This document shows, one piece after another, positions 1 through 11,425 of a DNA stretch of 64,000 nucleotides. The position numbers and the translations under genes are program-made. This DNA is from Xiphydria camelus (taxonomy: Eukaryota > Arthropoda > Insecta > Hymenoptera > Xiphydriidae). The notes below the pieces were generated by a model, which did no database searches, was not told where the DNA came from, and saw nothing but the letters and a program-made list of their open reading frames with translations. The stretch spans positions 19,700,977-19,764,976 of the forward strand of contig OY783193.1 of assembly GCA_963678675.1 (NCBI GenBank), given 5' to 3'. Each line of letters begins with the position of its first letter. The first letter of the stretch is position 1.

Positions 1-1427
1 CAAAGAAGGAAAAATCATTCAATATATCGAGAGATATCGTTGATTTTACTTGGCAGTTTTTAAACAATTGAGGGAAAAAAAACATCATTTTATTTAAAAA
101 GTAGAGAATTTCTTAAGCAATTTAAAACAAAAAGCATTCAAAAATGTTAAATTTTCGAGGTTTCATGATTTTTTTTCTACTTCCAATGTTCGCGCGGCTC
201 TAGAGGGTAAACCGTGAGGAGTGGGGGTAAACTGTATAAACCTTTTTTATAGAGAATTTTAAGCTCTACAACTTTTATTTGACACTTTTTTCGATATCTC
301 GCTTAGTTTTCGAGTTATTTTCGTAGAGCCCATTTTTTGGGTAGTTTTTATTGTTTTTCAAAAATCCTCGGGGATATAGAACTTTTTAAACTTCACCCCT
401 GTTTTCAACTACCAAAAATGGACCTTTGACCAAATTTTCAGCTTTGAGGCTCGAAACATCGATTTCAGAAGGATTTTTACTGGACTACAAAGGCAAAGGT
501 ACCGTTGCTAACGGTCGACCCTCGGTGCCTCAACAGTGTCGTATCAATGAACTGATTGTGAGTGACCAAGTTTTTCCAAGTGTCTTACATATTCACCACT
601 TTTCTTCTTCGCCATAATGTCTTTCTTTTATTTGTAAGTCAGATTTCTTTTTCTTCCCGACATCGTGTTCTTACCTTTAAAGTTTCAACGAAAACTGACT
701 AAAATTTTCCTCCGTCTGCTAGTCAGTAAAGATACCTACGGCACTGCTATGGAAAAGTATGAATTACGGGACTCGACGGTTTACCTTGGAGGGTCGGGAA
801 TGTGCCTTTCGACCGTCACGCTTCATTACAGTCCCGAAAATGAATTTCCCTACTACTGTATTTTCAGATTCCTTAAATTTGTAATATTGTATTACGAAGA
901 AAAAAAGTGCAATTATAGTGTGGAAGCATATAAATTTTCACATTGAAAATGATAGTTACTATTTAAAACTGTACCGCATTGACGTCACGGAGCGCATGCG
1001 CTGTCAGATGAATCGCATCACGTTGAATCAAGAGATCTATATATATGTATCCATGTGATTCCTCAACATTACAGATGTGGCAAGTAAAAAAAACGCAGGT
1101 GCTTAAAAAATGAGCTATGGAATCAATCGACCGAAAAATAATGATTTTAGATTTAAGTTCCGAGGGATCGCAAAAAAATATATGCTGCTTCATTAATTCA
1201 TTCCCAATAATTATAACAACAACGTACAATGTAATAACGATTATTATATAACAATTGTATAAATTATATTTGATACAATTAATTGTTAATACTGATCGAT
1301 ATGCCTTACCATTACTTGATCCCACCCTCATGTTATAACAATTATAATTACTCCAGGCTAGCAAGGTTAATCTGATCAGGCGCATCGGATTCTTACCTTA
1401 TCAGACCGTGATGGCAAAAACTTCACT
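1..1427. other. AT-rich non-coding DNA, nothing recognised
   Basis: No exon, RNA gene or complete mobile element could be supported here. The short open frames have no family motifs and AT-rich composition. The stretch at 200-430 reads like a fragment of a dispersed repeat, but no second copy was found in the window. Confidence 0.4.
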
Positions 1428-1431
1428 TTAA

Positions 1432-1983
1432 GGAGGTTCAACCGTAACTGGTCACGTCGACATATTTTTTTAATTTTTATGGTAGATATTACATGTGTTT
1501 AGATAAGACTTCATCTATTTTAATTTTTTTTAAATCAACGGCTCGACATTTTTCAATGAAATGAAACATGTAGTGTAGAAAAAGTATCAGTGAATACAGC
1601 AAAAAAATGAAAGTAATTCACCATTTGGTTATCCAGAAATAATTAGTGAAAGTTCATTTATTTTGCTCAATGGCCGGGACGACTGATTTGAGAGCGCCAA
1701 CTTGGCAACAAAACACAGAGCACAGACTAAACGAGGTTAGAGAGCAGACGAAGAGGTTGAATAGAACCCGAGAGAGACAGACTGCGCGCGGCTGCCACGG
1801 TCGCCACTATCCGGCGTTAGTTGTATGTGCGTACGTATTCATGTATCATACTTTTAGGTGTGCGTGAATAGAACGAGATTGTACCTCGCCAAAACTTTTT
1901 GCTTCAACTCGGACCTTTGACTGAGCGTAACGCCAACCCAGAGCGTCCAAAATTTTTACGTGTATCGTCTCGGTTGAACCTCC
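1432..1983. mobile_element. TTAA-flanked MITE (piggyBac- or Kolobok-type), 552 bp
   Basis: Perfect 13-bp terminal inverted repeats, GGAGGTTCAACCG at 1432-1444 and its complement at 1971-1983, are flanked on both sides by TTAA (1428-1431 and 1984-1987). TTAA target duplication is the signature of piggyBac and Kolobok transposons. The interior has no transposase frame, so the element is non-autonomous. Confidence 0.7.
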
Positions 1984-2003
1984 TTAACCTGATTAAAGAT
2001 GTC

Positions 2004-2272
2004 GTATTGATATACGACCTGGCCCGGATACAGGCCTGATCCGGTTACCCTGATCAGGCATGCCGCATTGTTATCTGATCCGGCCCGGATACAGACTTGA
2101 TCCGGTTACCCTGATCAGGCACGCCACATTGTTACCTGATCCGGCCCGGATACAGACTTGATCCGGTTACCCTGATCAAGCACGCCACATTGTTACCTGA
2201 GCCGGCCCGGATACAGACTTGATCCGGTTACCCTGATCAGGCACTCCACATTGTTACATGAACCGGCCCTGA
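2004..2272. repeat. 61-bp minisatellite, about 4.4 copies
   Basis: The block CCGGTTACCCTGATCA recurs at 2041, 2102, 2163 and 2224, an exact 61-bp period, with only scattered substitutions between units. Each unit is GC-rich, in contrast with its surroundings. The array starts about 20 bp after the TTAA-flanked MITE ends. Confidence 0.9.
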
Positions 2273-2516
2273 AATTACGTCAGGCAGCCGGAACAAATTT
2301 TTACCCGGATTGCTTAGCAGCTACCTTCGCAGTAGTTAATTTTTGTAACAGCATCGAAATGAATCTATATATATTGCGACGATTGGCTAGGAATGTTTCT
2401 CGCTTTATTGGTACATGTATCGTTCATCGAAGAGGACATTTGAAGAGCCAGACAGTGCGTTGGATCATAGAAGCTGTTCCATTGCTTTGATATTTTTACT
2501 AGAATCGTTATATCTG

Positions 2517-3122
2517 TTAGAGTTAAAGTATGAAATTCAGTTAACCTATGTAATAACTAGTTATTTTATATAATAACGTGGCATTTTAGTCAAAGTATGA
2601 AATAGAATATTTATTCAACATTCTAACTAGTTAATTTATAGAATAACGCCGTATTTTATGGATTAACTACTTACTGTTAGTTAAAGTTCCTTTTCTTTCG
2701 CGTTCGATGCTGAATTTATTAAAACATAAGAGACATTTTCGCTGCCCCAGTATCTACATACGTCGATTTCATTAGTAGTAGTTTCAGTTTTTGCATCATT
2801 TGGTTAGGTTAGTTTAGGTTAGATTAGGGTAGGTTAGGTTAGGAGTATCGTATAAAACATCAAGAAGCGTTTAATTTGAACAATAGTATTTCACTTCTGC
2901 TTCTTTTTCAGTCACTGGTGTTATTAACTTTCCAGATCCTTGTACACTTAACGTATCATAATGTTTATTTCATACTTTCACGGATGCTTCGGCGTTAATA
3001 TATAGAATAACTAGTTAAAGTGTTAAAAACACTTAAATTATATACTTTAACTGATCGCATTGGTTATTCCATAGACTAACGCGTGATTTCATAGAATAAT
3101 AGATTTCATACTTTAACGCTAA
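2517..3122. mobile_element. 606-bp terminal-inverted-repeat element
   Basis: About 20 bp at 2517-2536 (TTAGAGTTAAAGTATGAAAT) return inverted at 3103-3122 with one mismatch. Inner copies of the TTAACTAGTTAT and TATAGAATAAC type strengthen the symmetry. No coding capacity. It contains the TTAGG-like tract at 2802-2842. Confidence 0.5.
2802..2842 (+). repeat. Interstitial (TTAGG)n-like tract
   Basis: About 41 bp of degenerate TTAGG units (GGTTAGGTTAG, TTTAGGTTAG, GGTAGGTTAGG). TTAGG is the canonical telomere repeat of most insects. The tract is short and interstitial, so it marks lineage or an old repair or retro event rather than a chromosome end. Confidence 0.7.
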
Positions 3123-4230
3123 CATATCCATTGAATACAACTATTGTATTGGAACCGTAATGTTGTTTAAGATAACTAATATATCTATCAAAAATGCAAT
3201 GGAAAGCATCATCTTGTTTCCATATGATATTATGCAACAGAAAACGCAATCGATTATATAGATAACGTTTGTAGTGTCTATTTCAACAAGGCTTGCTTCA
3301 AAGCAGTTGTACAGTGATGATTTTTTAGTTTTACGCTGATTGGCTAGAGGATAGTGACGCTGTAGATAGTGTGAGCTGATGCGGTGTGCTCTGATTGGAT
3401 GGGGGAGGATGACGGTGGAACAAGAAGTGACGCTAGGGAATTTCCGAGGCCCGTGCCTAACGGTTGAAAGTCCCGGTGACTCGTCGCTGAACATAAAAGG
3501 TAATTAGAGTTTCCCGATCGGTCGTCTATTGAATTCGTCATTCCCCACTTTACAAAGCTAATTTAATGTTCTAAGTATAGCGATAAATATCAGGATAGGT
3601 ATTGCGGGAAACGGTTTATTCCGACTCGTCCAGCAATTAGCCCTTTCAGAAAAGGTGCGGGACTGCGAACTCATTAGCAGTCTAAATTCGCCGAAACAGA
3701 CCGCTTGCCTGGTCATTATGACCGATGATGGGATTAATTCTAAATAAGTGCTTCACTTATTGTTAAAGTGCAATGATATCGAGCAGTATGAACCGATGTG
3801 TCGAATTCCGTCTATCGTGCGACGAAACATTGACGTTTTATGACTCATTTGCTATTGCAGCCACCGAGATCTGAAATACTCGTAGATCTCGGTGATTGCA
3901 GCACTATTTCATCATGTTGACTTTTTGTGCGGCGTATAATGTGGAAACGGTAGCTCCTACATGGAAAATGTAAACAACCTTTTTTGTAGTATTTTCTTAC
4001 CGACAACTTTTGTACCTACAAAAATTATCGTCCGACCAATAGCAAGCGAGATAATAACGAGAAACCAATTTTTTGACCTTTGATCTCCGTATAACTTTTG
4101 AAGCGTACACGATATCTACGGGGACTTTTTACACGTATTTTATAATGCTTAAATGAAGGTGTATGCAAAAATCCTGCTTGCAGCGAATTTTTGAGAAGTA
4201 ATCCCTTATTTCCACCTTAAGTTACTGGGC
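3123..4230. other. Non-coding; holds one dispersed-repeat fragment
   Basis: The part at about 3592-3710 is similar, in the same orientation, to 15154-15270 (shared blocks TATTGCGGGAAAC and AGGTGCGGGAC). A small hairpin built on CCGAGATCT lies at 3863-3898. No exon is recognised. Confidence 0.5.
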
Positions 4231-5640
4231 TATTAAGAGGTTAATCGATATTCTTATCGATTAACCTCTTAATGCCCAGAAACACGTTTAACAAATAGAA
4301 AACCAGAAAATATTGTTTTTATGCATTGCATGCCTTTAAAATATCAGTCCCTAGCTTCATTTCGATTTTTCGAGTTTTGGGGGGAAAAGGAGTTTTGTAT
4401 TAAAGGGTCTAGCCGGATAAGCACTTGAAAAATGCCGATAAAGGAAATAATACGAAATGGGTACTACTACTACAATTTTACTATTCCAAAAAGTCAAGGA
4501 GCTGCGATTTTTCGAAAAATTTTGTTGAACATTAAACATTTTTTGCTGCTCACGTAATGGACCAAACAATTGGAAACAATTCTGAAACATAGAGATTCTT
4601 AAAAGGAACTCAGAAAAAAATATTGTGTCGCATTTGGCGCAAAATTCAAATTAAAAAAATACAACATTTTAAAAAGTGCTCTTTCCACCACTGCTTTTCA
4701 AGCAAGGTACTTTTCAAGGTGCTATCATAATTTTTTTATATAAACGCGTCTTCGCATCATTATTATTCTCAAATTTTTTCAGATGTTTTGATTTGGTGGC
4801 ACGTGCCAAAAAAATACAAACAAACCTTATGGGAACTGGGTCCCGGTGGATTTGGCTGGGCTTCACATATGTTGTAGATATTATGTTCTGATCAAAAGTT
4901 ATCATTGTCGCAACGACGGAAAATGGGCAGTTTTTGAGTTTCGAGACCTTAAAGTTCATACCTTTTGCTTTCCGTCATACGGTCTATTGGATCGAAATAA
5001 TCATGTAAAATCAGGTTTTCTGTCAATTTTGCTAAAATTCACGATTTTGTAGTTGATGAGCTACCTACCGATTCAGGTATCACCCGGTCAGATAAAAAAT
5101 AAGCAGTTCTGGGAGGGGGAGGGGGGAAGTTACCGCTTTTTACTCGAAAACATACCTCTTTTTCAGCCAATTCAAGCACGCATTCAAGATCATGTGCAAT
5201 TTTGTGAGCACGGGTTTGCCTCCATATACTTATGCGCGAGTGTACGCGTGCGCATAGATATTTATTTTTTAATGTCTAATTTTTCTAATTTTATCTGATT
5301 TTTTCGTGTATCTGCATTGTTTTAACACACAAGTCTTATGGAAATTGGTTCAGTACTGAAATCCTCGCGTACGTCACATATATTGTAGTTCATGTCCTCC
5401 TGATCAAAAGTTACCATTGCCATAGACTCAAAAAATGTACCAGAGCTAGGAGACTTTTAAGTAGTACACCTTTTACTTGCGATCATACGCTCTGCTGCAT
5501 TAAACTAGTCTTATGGCTCTTAGATCCTGGTGAATATGTCTCACCTGCACGAATATTACAGGTTATGATCATCTGTTCAAATGTCACCATAAATGCGAAC
5601 TCAAAAATGAAACAGGTTCGAAAATCGGAGACTTTAAAGT
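4231..5640 (+). repeat. Long dispersed repeat, copy A
   Basis: The segment is matched, inverted and with moderate divergence, by 29780-32370. The outer end carries TTAAGAGGTTAATC, also found near 32350. No protein family was recognised in either copy, so the class is unknown. Copy A preserves the empty site of the mariner insertion found in copy B (near 5380). Confidence 0.7.
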
Positions 5641-5858
5641 TGTCGTTTTTTACTTGCGATCTTACGTTCTAGTCAATCAATCTCCGGTATGTATGCAATA
5701 TGGTTCGAGTCGTATGGACATATTCTTGCTTCTACACATCCACATATGTGTGTGCATCTGTGAATGTATTTGTCATATGTATGCGAATGTACATATGTGT
5801 ACAATGTTATCCGCTCTTTCCGTTGCCCAGGATCAACGACGTGGATATATCTGAATTA

Positions 5859-5984
5859 GGGCCGGTTTTACCAACAGGTATAAACACGGTATAGCGCTAT
5901 ACTGAGAATACCCATAAGGCTTATTGCTGGATATTCTCAGTATAGCGCTATACCGCGTTTATACCGTGTTGGTAAAACCGGCCC
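5859..5984. mobile_element. 126-bp palindromic MITE, TTA target duplication (PIF/Harbinger type)
   Basis: Near-perfect palindrome starting GGGCCGGTTTTACCAAC and ending with its complement. TTA is present immediately outside both ends (5856-5858, 5985-5987). A second copy lies at 15816-15942. The terminus matches the Harbinger derivative at 17438-18353 (GGGCCGATTCCACCAAC), so that family probably mobilised it. Confidence 0.85.
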
Positions 5985-5987
5985 TTA

Positions 5988-6776
5988 GAGTAAGATTCCC
6001 GAGTCGAAGATTTTGACCTGTTCCATTCTGAATAGACCTGCTTTAAGGTCTGTTTAGACCTGGGTAGACCTGGTAGAGTCTTAGAATACCTGTACAGGGA
6101 TTTTCCTCTAAAACACACACACACACCTGAGTTGTCCTGATATGTAAATATGGCCTTCACTGTCCTTAATAAGTCGGATATATTCTTTCAAGCTAGTCGA
6201 TGTCCTAACACACGTGCTGTGTAGCTCTTTTTCGTATAATTTAAAATTCATAGATGATCAATTAAACATTCTAAACGGAAAATTATGTATAGGTAGCCTT
6301 GAATTGAAAGGAAAGGGGGGGGGGGGCAATGTATTAGCCACTCTCTATAATGTTGATAAATAAATAAATAAATAAATAAATAAAAATATACACATTTTTG
6401 TGAATGAATAAAATATAGATAAATAAAATTAAAATTTAATTTTCTTCATTGAAAGAGGAATTATTATAGCGGGAAAGAGGCAAGGAGTCAGGAATATGAT
6501 GTTCCTATTTTCTCAACTCATATCCCTCTTTCAACGAAAAGAATATAATAAAAATTTGACCTTAAATTTACTATCATTTTCATAAATTAAGTTATTTAAT
6601 ACATTTAGTAGTTTTCAAATAATAATTAATTAATAGGGAACTTGCCTGTGTCAGATTTTTAAATACGTTTGGTATTTATCTACTCTTTAAACCTTAACAA
6701 TAGGTATTTGTAGAAAAGAAAATAATCAGTTATCTTGTTTAAATATTTTGTGATAGTTTGTGTTTAATTAAAGTTT
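5988..6776. other. Non-coding with simple repeats
   Basis: Contains a poly-G run near 6317, an (AAAT)n microsatellite at about 6356-6383, and a segment with repeated TTTAGACCTG-like words (6040-6090) that recur inverted at 12310-12515. No gene seen. Confidence 0.5.
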
Positions 6777-6780
6777 GACA

Positions 6781-6978
6781 TGTGGCGACCCTCTTGGCTC
6801 TGGGCTCGCGGCTCCTGGCCCCCGGCTGTCGGCTCTCTCTCTCTTGGTAGTAAAACGACGGCGGTAAATTACTATATAAGAGGACCACAGGGCGCAGGAG
6901 TCGGCCTAGCCCTACTGTCGAGTCCATAGCCCGATTCCGGGTCGAAATGGCGAACGTAATTTTCGTTCGTTCGCCACA
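6781..6978 (+). mobile_element. Solo LTR, 198 bp, 4-bp target duplication GACA
   Basis: Starts TGTGGCGA and ends TCGCCACA, a perfect 8-bp terminal inversion of LTR type. GACA lies directly outside both ends (6777-6780 and 6979-6982). A TATATAAG box lies at 6873-6880. The 4-bp duplication fits gypsy-type (Metaviridae) or related LTR elements. No second LTR or internal region is adjacent, so it is a recombined solo LTR. Confidence 0.75.
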
Positions 6979-7510
6979 GACAATTTTTGAACACGATTTT
7001 TCGACACGTGACGTTCGTGACACTAAGTGTGTTAAATACAAATTAAATAACTGCATCAAGAGACACGGTAGTGTCTCGCGGCATGTTCATTCACGCCAGA
7101 GCGCTCTCGCCGCGAGCACCCGTGTATCTTTACAGGAAAGATGTCTGCCCCCTTCACCCCTCAATTTTTACATCGAATTTTCTCAGTAAATACACGGTTA
7201 TAACCAAAACTATGCTTAGTTACGCCATATAAATCGTCTATTCTCTATTGATAGAGACCAGAATAAATGTTGTAAGTTATATATTAACAAAGATTTTTCC
7301 TTAGCAACGCGAAACCACGCCCCTTGCCCCGAAAAGTCGAGGATTTCCTTTCTCGGCTGCGATATATATATGTCAAAATGTCACAATTTTTTCGGCTATC
7401 TTCGGGGATAGTCGGTCATGGTCGGAATGTGTACTCAGATGCGACTACACGTATACGCCATCAAATGTATGTGAAAGTGTGTGAGAGAACATATTCCTTG
7501 AATGTATATA

Positions 7511-7657
7511 GGGGCCTATTTCATTGCCGCGACCGTCGCGCGAAATCCCGTGAGTGCGAGTGAGCACGGTATACGAGTGAGTAGTGGCGACTGTATATCA
7601 TACTCACTCGCACTCACGGGATTTCGCGCGACGGTCGCGGCAATGAAATAGGCCCCT
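7511..7657. mobile_element. 147-bp palindromic MITE
   Basis: GGGGCCTATTTCATTGCCGC at 7511 is answered by its complement ending near 7657. Arms of about 60 bp surround a short centre. No coding capacity. The GGGGCC terminus also occurs in the MITEs at 12815-13680 and 48404-48553. Confidence 0.8.
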
Positions 7658-7748
7658 TTTTTAGTCATGGTTTTCAAAGTTAATCAATAAATTTCCATTC
7701 GCGAAACGATTTCCCTCGCGTTCATTTCGATCCTCGGACGCGCTTGTT

Positions 7749-7982
7749 TATAAAAAGTAAAAATTCAGTGTAATCGGAGTAATGAAGGAAGTAGACGTTT
7801 CAGTCCGAAAAGCATCTGTCATCTCAATAGTGGTGAATGTGACAGACGCTCGGTAGTTTAATAATCACTTGCATTTTTTGTCGAATAATCGCGATAGTGA
7901 ACGCATGCAGTGCTTCCCTAGTTACTTGTGCATAAAGAGCAGGAAAGGAGACGGCAGTATCACAGAAGAATTGCATCAGATA
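7749..7982 (+). other. Possible 5' exon region of an unidentified gene
   Basis: GC-richer, non-repetitive sequence with a TATAAAAAG word at 7749 and a run of open frame ending at 7978 in CATCAG followed by ATAAGT, one base from a consensus donor. I could not identify the protein. It is listed because two exon-like segments follow at 8065 and 8871. A chance open frame is equally possible. Confidence 0.15.
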
Positions 7983-8064
7983 AGTTACTTTCTATATAAC
8001 CGTTTTAACCTCACTTTCGATGAAAGAACAATTATCTTTGTGATAATTTTATTTTTTGTTTCAG

Positions 8065-8148
8065 CCTCACGCGAGCACGGGACAGAATCGATGGTTTTTC
8101 TCAGTCAATTCATCAGGAGATGCAATGGAACTGGATCACAATAATCAA
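8065..8148 (+). CDS. Candidate exon of an unrecognised host gene
   Basis: Preceded by a good acceptor (pyrimidine tract, TTTCAG) and followed by GTAATT, the 84-bp segment is open in phase 0 (28 residues, starting PHASTGQNRWFF). Its last third, from GCAATGGAACTGG on, is also the edge of a repeat present inverted near 9320 and directly near 9440. Either the exon end is repeat-derived or the repeat captured host DNA. The product is not recognised. Confidence 0.3.
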
Positions 8149-8745
8149 GTAATTACTTTATCATTATTTTTCTCTATCGATATATTTCCTCTTTCGTATC
8201 ACAAGTTCCAATTTATACACCGACCTGCTAAACCTGAAGTGTACATGTACCTCGCTTCTATTTCATCTCTTCTTCGTCTCCGGTGTAACGACGGTCAATG
8301 AGGAGTCAGTGATACCGATTAGGCAGATAAGTGCTGAATAAGGCCGTAAAAGTGTTTATATTAAAATAAATACGGCTTTATATGGTTTAAGATGAAAACA
8401 ATACAATATGTATTCGAGCTGTATAGAACCGTATTCATTTTCAATACGGAAACTTCTACGAACTTATCCCACTCTTACCTACCAATCTGCCAATGCACGC
8501 CTCTTTACAAGGAATGAAGAAAAGGCTAAAGTAAATCAAACCATCGTTACACCAGAGGCGAAGAAGAGATGAAATAGAAGTGAGGTACATGTATACTTCA
8601 CGTTTGACAGGTCGGTATATAAATTGAAACATGCGATAGTAATATAATACGAAAGAGGAGGTCACGTTTGACAGGTCGGTATATAAATTGAAACATGTGC
8701 GATAGTAGCATAATACGAAAGAGGAGATATATCATTTTTAATAAT
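8130..8745. repeat. Copies of a 200-bp dispersed repeat, mixed orientation
   Basis: The unit with CACCGACCTG, GAAGTGTACATGTACCTC and a (T)CTTCTTCG block lies direct at 8130-8290, inverted at 8530-8660 and partially at 8660-8745. Further copies form the palindrome at 9003-9900. No coding sequence is visible. Confidence 0.7.
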
Positions 8746-8870
8746 TCTGTCATTATTAGAATTGGTTAACTCAGGTTGATATAGTTTATTAACTTCTACG
8801 TCGAGTAAGTTTGGTATATTTTAAATAGTGAAATGCTGCATATGATTATATTATTTACAATTTGTTACAG

Positions 8871-8973
8871 ATCCTATGCGAACCCGAGGGGGTTTTTTTG
8901 AAACGAGGGATCATCCACTTGTTCCAAGACAGTTCATTCGGCGAGCTGGATCTGCTGTCTCGAGTGCATGGAC
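8871..8973 (+). CDS. Candidate exon of an unrecognised host gene
   Basis: Acceptor TTTGTTACAG precedes 34 open codons in phase 0, ending at a GTACGT donor. The peptide includes CEPEGVFLKRGIIHLFQ, faintly reminiscent of the lipid-transfer (vitellogenin/MTP/apolipophorin) N-terminal domain motif NxKRGxxSxxQ. That resemblance is weak and the assignment is only a suggestion. GC content and codon choice look more host-like than the flanking repeats. It joins in phase with 8065-8148. Confidence 0.35.
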
Positions 8974-9002
8974 GTACGTAACTTTAAATAGATTAACATT
9001 TT

Positions 9003-9900
9003 AACCTTCCGATATCCTCCGAACCGTATTCTTCTGGGACTTCCTAAAATAATTAAAAAAACCCCGTATATAATTCAGCCCGAACAAGTAAAATCTTATC
9101 GAGCTGTAACTTATCGAGATCTTTCAACGTAGTGATCCATCGTTACACCAGAGACGAAGAAAAGATGGAATAGAAGTGAGGTACATGTACACTTCACGTT
9201 TGACAGGTCGGTATATAAATTGGAACGTGTGATAGTATTATACGAAAGTTATACGAAAAAGGAAATATATCGATAAAGAAAAAATAGTAATAAAGTAATT
9301 ACTCCATTATTGTAATCCAATTCCATTGTATCCCTTACTTTTCTGCCACGACTTTGATTGTTGATAGTGAAGAAAAATCAAATTTATTGGTTGATCCATC
9401 CACTATCAACAATCAAAGTCATGGCAGAAAAATAAGGGATATAATAGAATTGGATTACAATAATGGAGTAACTACTTTATTATTATTTTTTCATTCTCGA
9501 TATACATATTTCCTCTTTCGTATTATACTATCACAAGTTCCAATTTATATACCGACCTGTCAAACGTGAAGTGTATATATACCTCACTTCTATTTCATTT
9601 CTTCTTCGCCTCTGGTGTAACGATGGAAATTACAAAATATCATCATTTACATCCCATAAAGCACGTTTTTGCAAGTAACTTTTCTGTTTCCTACGATATT
9701 CGTGAACACTACCGTATGTTGGAAATATATATTTCTCAATAAATTCGCGAATGTTGCAAAACATCATAGAAACATTTTGGAATCATTACGTCGAAAGATC
9801 TCCTTGATGAGGTACAGTTCGATAAGATTGTACTTGTTAGGGCTGAATTATATGAGGTTTTTATAATTATTTTAGGAAGTCCCAGAAGAATACAGGTACA
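9003..9900. mobile_element. Foldback element with about 300-bp arms
   Basis: The left part (CCGTATTCTTCTGGGACTTCC, CTTATCGAGATC, CGTTACACCAGAG) returns inverted between about 9420 and 9895. The centre holds a small hairpin at 9341-9432. No transposase frame. It shares the 200-bp unit with 8130-8745. Confidence 0.7.
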
Positions 9901-10159
9901 GCAAAATATCGATGCTGTGCTGGAAATGTATGTACGAGTAAGGGCGAAATTTCAATGGTGCATGCGAAAGGATTTCTTAAAATTATTCCAACATCTCGAG
10001 TTAATATATGTAACAGCATATCTTTGCATGAGATGAAATAATTCGTCACGGTCATTGGAAGAGTAAACAGTACGTTCGATGGCAAATTCCAATTTTTGAT
10101 TAGTCGGGAGTGGTTGGGTCGGTCCTCTAGTCATTAGAATTGGTTTTGGAAGAGTGCGC

Positions 10160-11425
10160 TGCGGTCTTACGAGCCGAGCGAGAAGTGTCAAAAGTCAGTA
10201 GCTGTCAATTCGGGAGATCGAAATATATAACCTCGAAGTCGTTAATATATAAATAATTAATAATGTGTAGAAAGTGATAAGAAATAATCATTCGGGTTTC
10301 TCCGGTGAGATTCCCCAAGTGTTTAAGAATCGGCAACTGTTATTTCAACTTCCAGTGATATTAAGTATTACTGTAGGATGAGTAGGATAGAAGATTTTCG
10401 TGAAGACAAACGTTTTTCTAACATGTCATCTCGTACAGGTGCAACCGAAGAGGATTTAGCTCCTGTCCTGTCCGTGAAAAGATGACTCGATGGACATCGG
10501 AGAACGTCAGGCTTGTCACAGAGCGCCTATTACCCACGGTACATGAATTGCAATACGCGCTTCTCGTTTACACTATTTCAGAGTTAAATAACTCACTTCT
10601 TTCAAGCTAATAACCTTTTATGACCTGCTCTAGGTAGGAGGCAGCGATGGCTAATAATAACTCATCGTAGACAAGTTCGTCTATTAATTCGGTTTGCCGA
10701 ACTACTACTGCGATAATCTGCCCGAGTTCGTGGTCTACTCTGCGATTAACGTTAACGTAATCGTGATTATGCTCGGGTGATGGGTGTTCCAAAAATGATA
10801 AAGTTCATATTAAACATCGGACGTTGTAAGCTGACTTGCTAGTGTATGCTTTGCAACTGGAACATCATCGCAGGAATAATTTTTCTACAAGTAATCATAA
10901 TCATTGATCGCTGCCCCCTACGAAAAACAATTCGTACAAGGTAAATACTTTGAAAGAAGTGAAAGTTATATAAAGCAGGAATAGTTGAACCGAGAAGCGC
11001 GTATTGCAATTCATGTACCGTGGGTAATAGGCGCTCGGTGACAAGCCTGACGTTCTCCGATGTCCATCGAGTCATCTTTTCACGGACAGAACAGGAGCTA
11101 CGTCCTCTTCGGATGCACCTGTACGAGATGACATGTTAGAAAAGCGTGAGTCTTCATGAAAATCTTCTAACTTACTCGTTCTGCAGTAATACTTAATATC
11201 ACTGGAAGTTAAAACAACAGTTACCGATTTTTAAACACTTGGGGATTCTCATCGAAGAAACCCGAATGATTATTTCTCATCACTTCTACACATTAGTAAT
11301 CATTATTTACAAATTAACGATTTCGAGGTTAGATGCTTCGATCTCCAGAATTGACAGCTACTGGGAGATAAGACGTTTGACACTTTTCGCTCGGCTCATA
11401 AGACTAATATTTCTCCAAAATACTA
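10160..11425. mobile_element. Foldback element with coding-like captured core
   Basis: Inverted arms of about 400 bp (10160-10565 and 11000-11425). The subterminal words GTCAATTCGGGAGATCGAA and ATTCGGGTTT are shared with the foldbacks at 24558, 43647 and 61434, so it is a relative. Each arm holds a short open frame containing SENVRLVTERLL. The centre has a 61-residue minus-strand frame (10607-10792) rich in acidic and hydrophobic residues. None of these peptides is recognised. Confidence 0.65.

Noticed and set aside
2004..2272. CRISPR array
   Set aside because: The 61-bp units are contiguous with no unique spacers, and the genome is eukaryotic.
5654..5894. Two overlapping frames of 64-66 codons
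   Set aside because: They lie in dispersed repeat and (TATG)-rich sequence with no conserved motif.
7749..7770. TATA box plus initiator promoter
   Set aside because: TATAAAAAG and TCAGT are only about 18 bp apart, too close for the usual spacing of about 30 bp.
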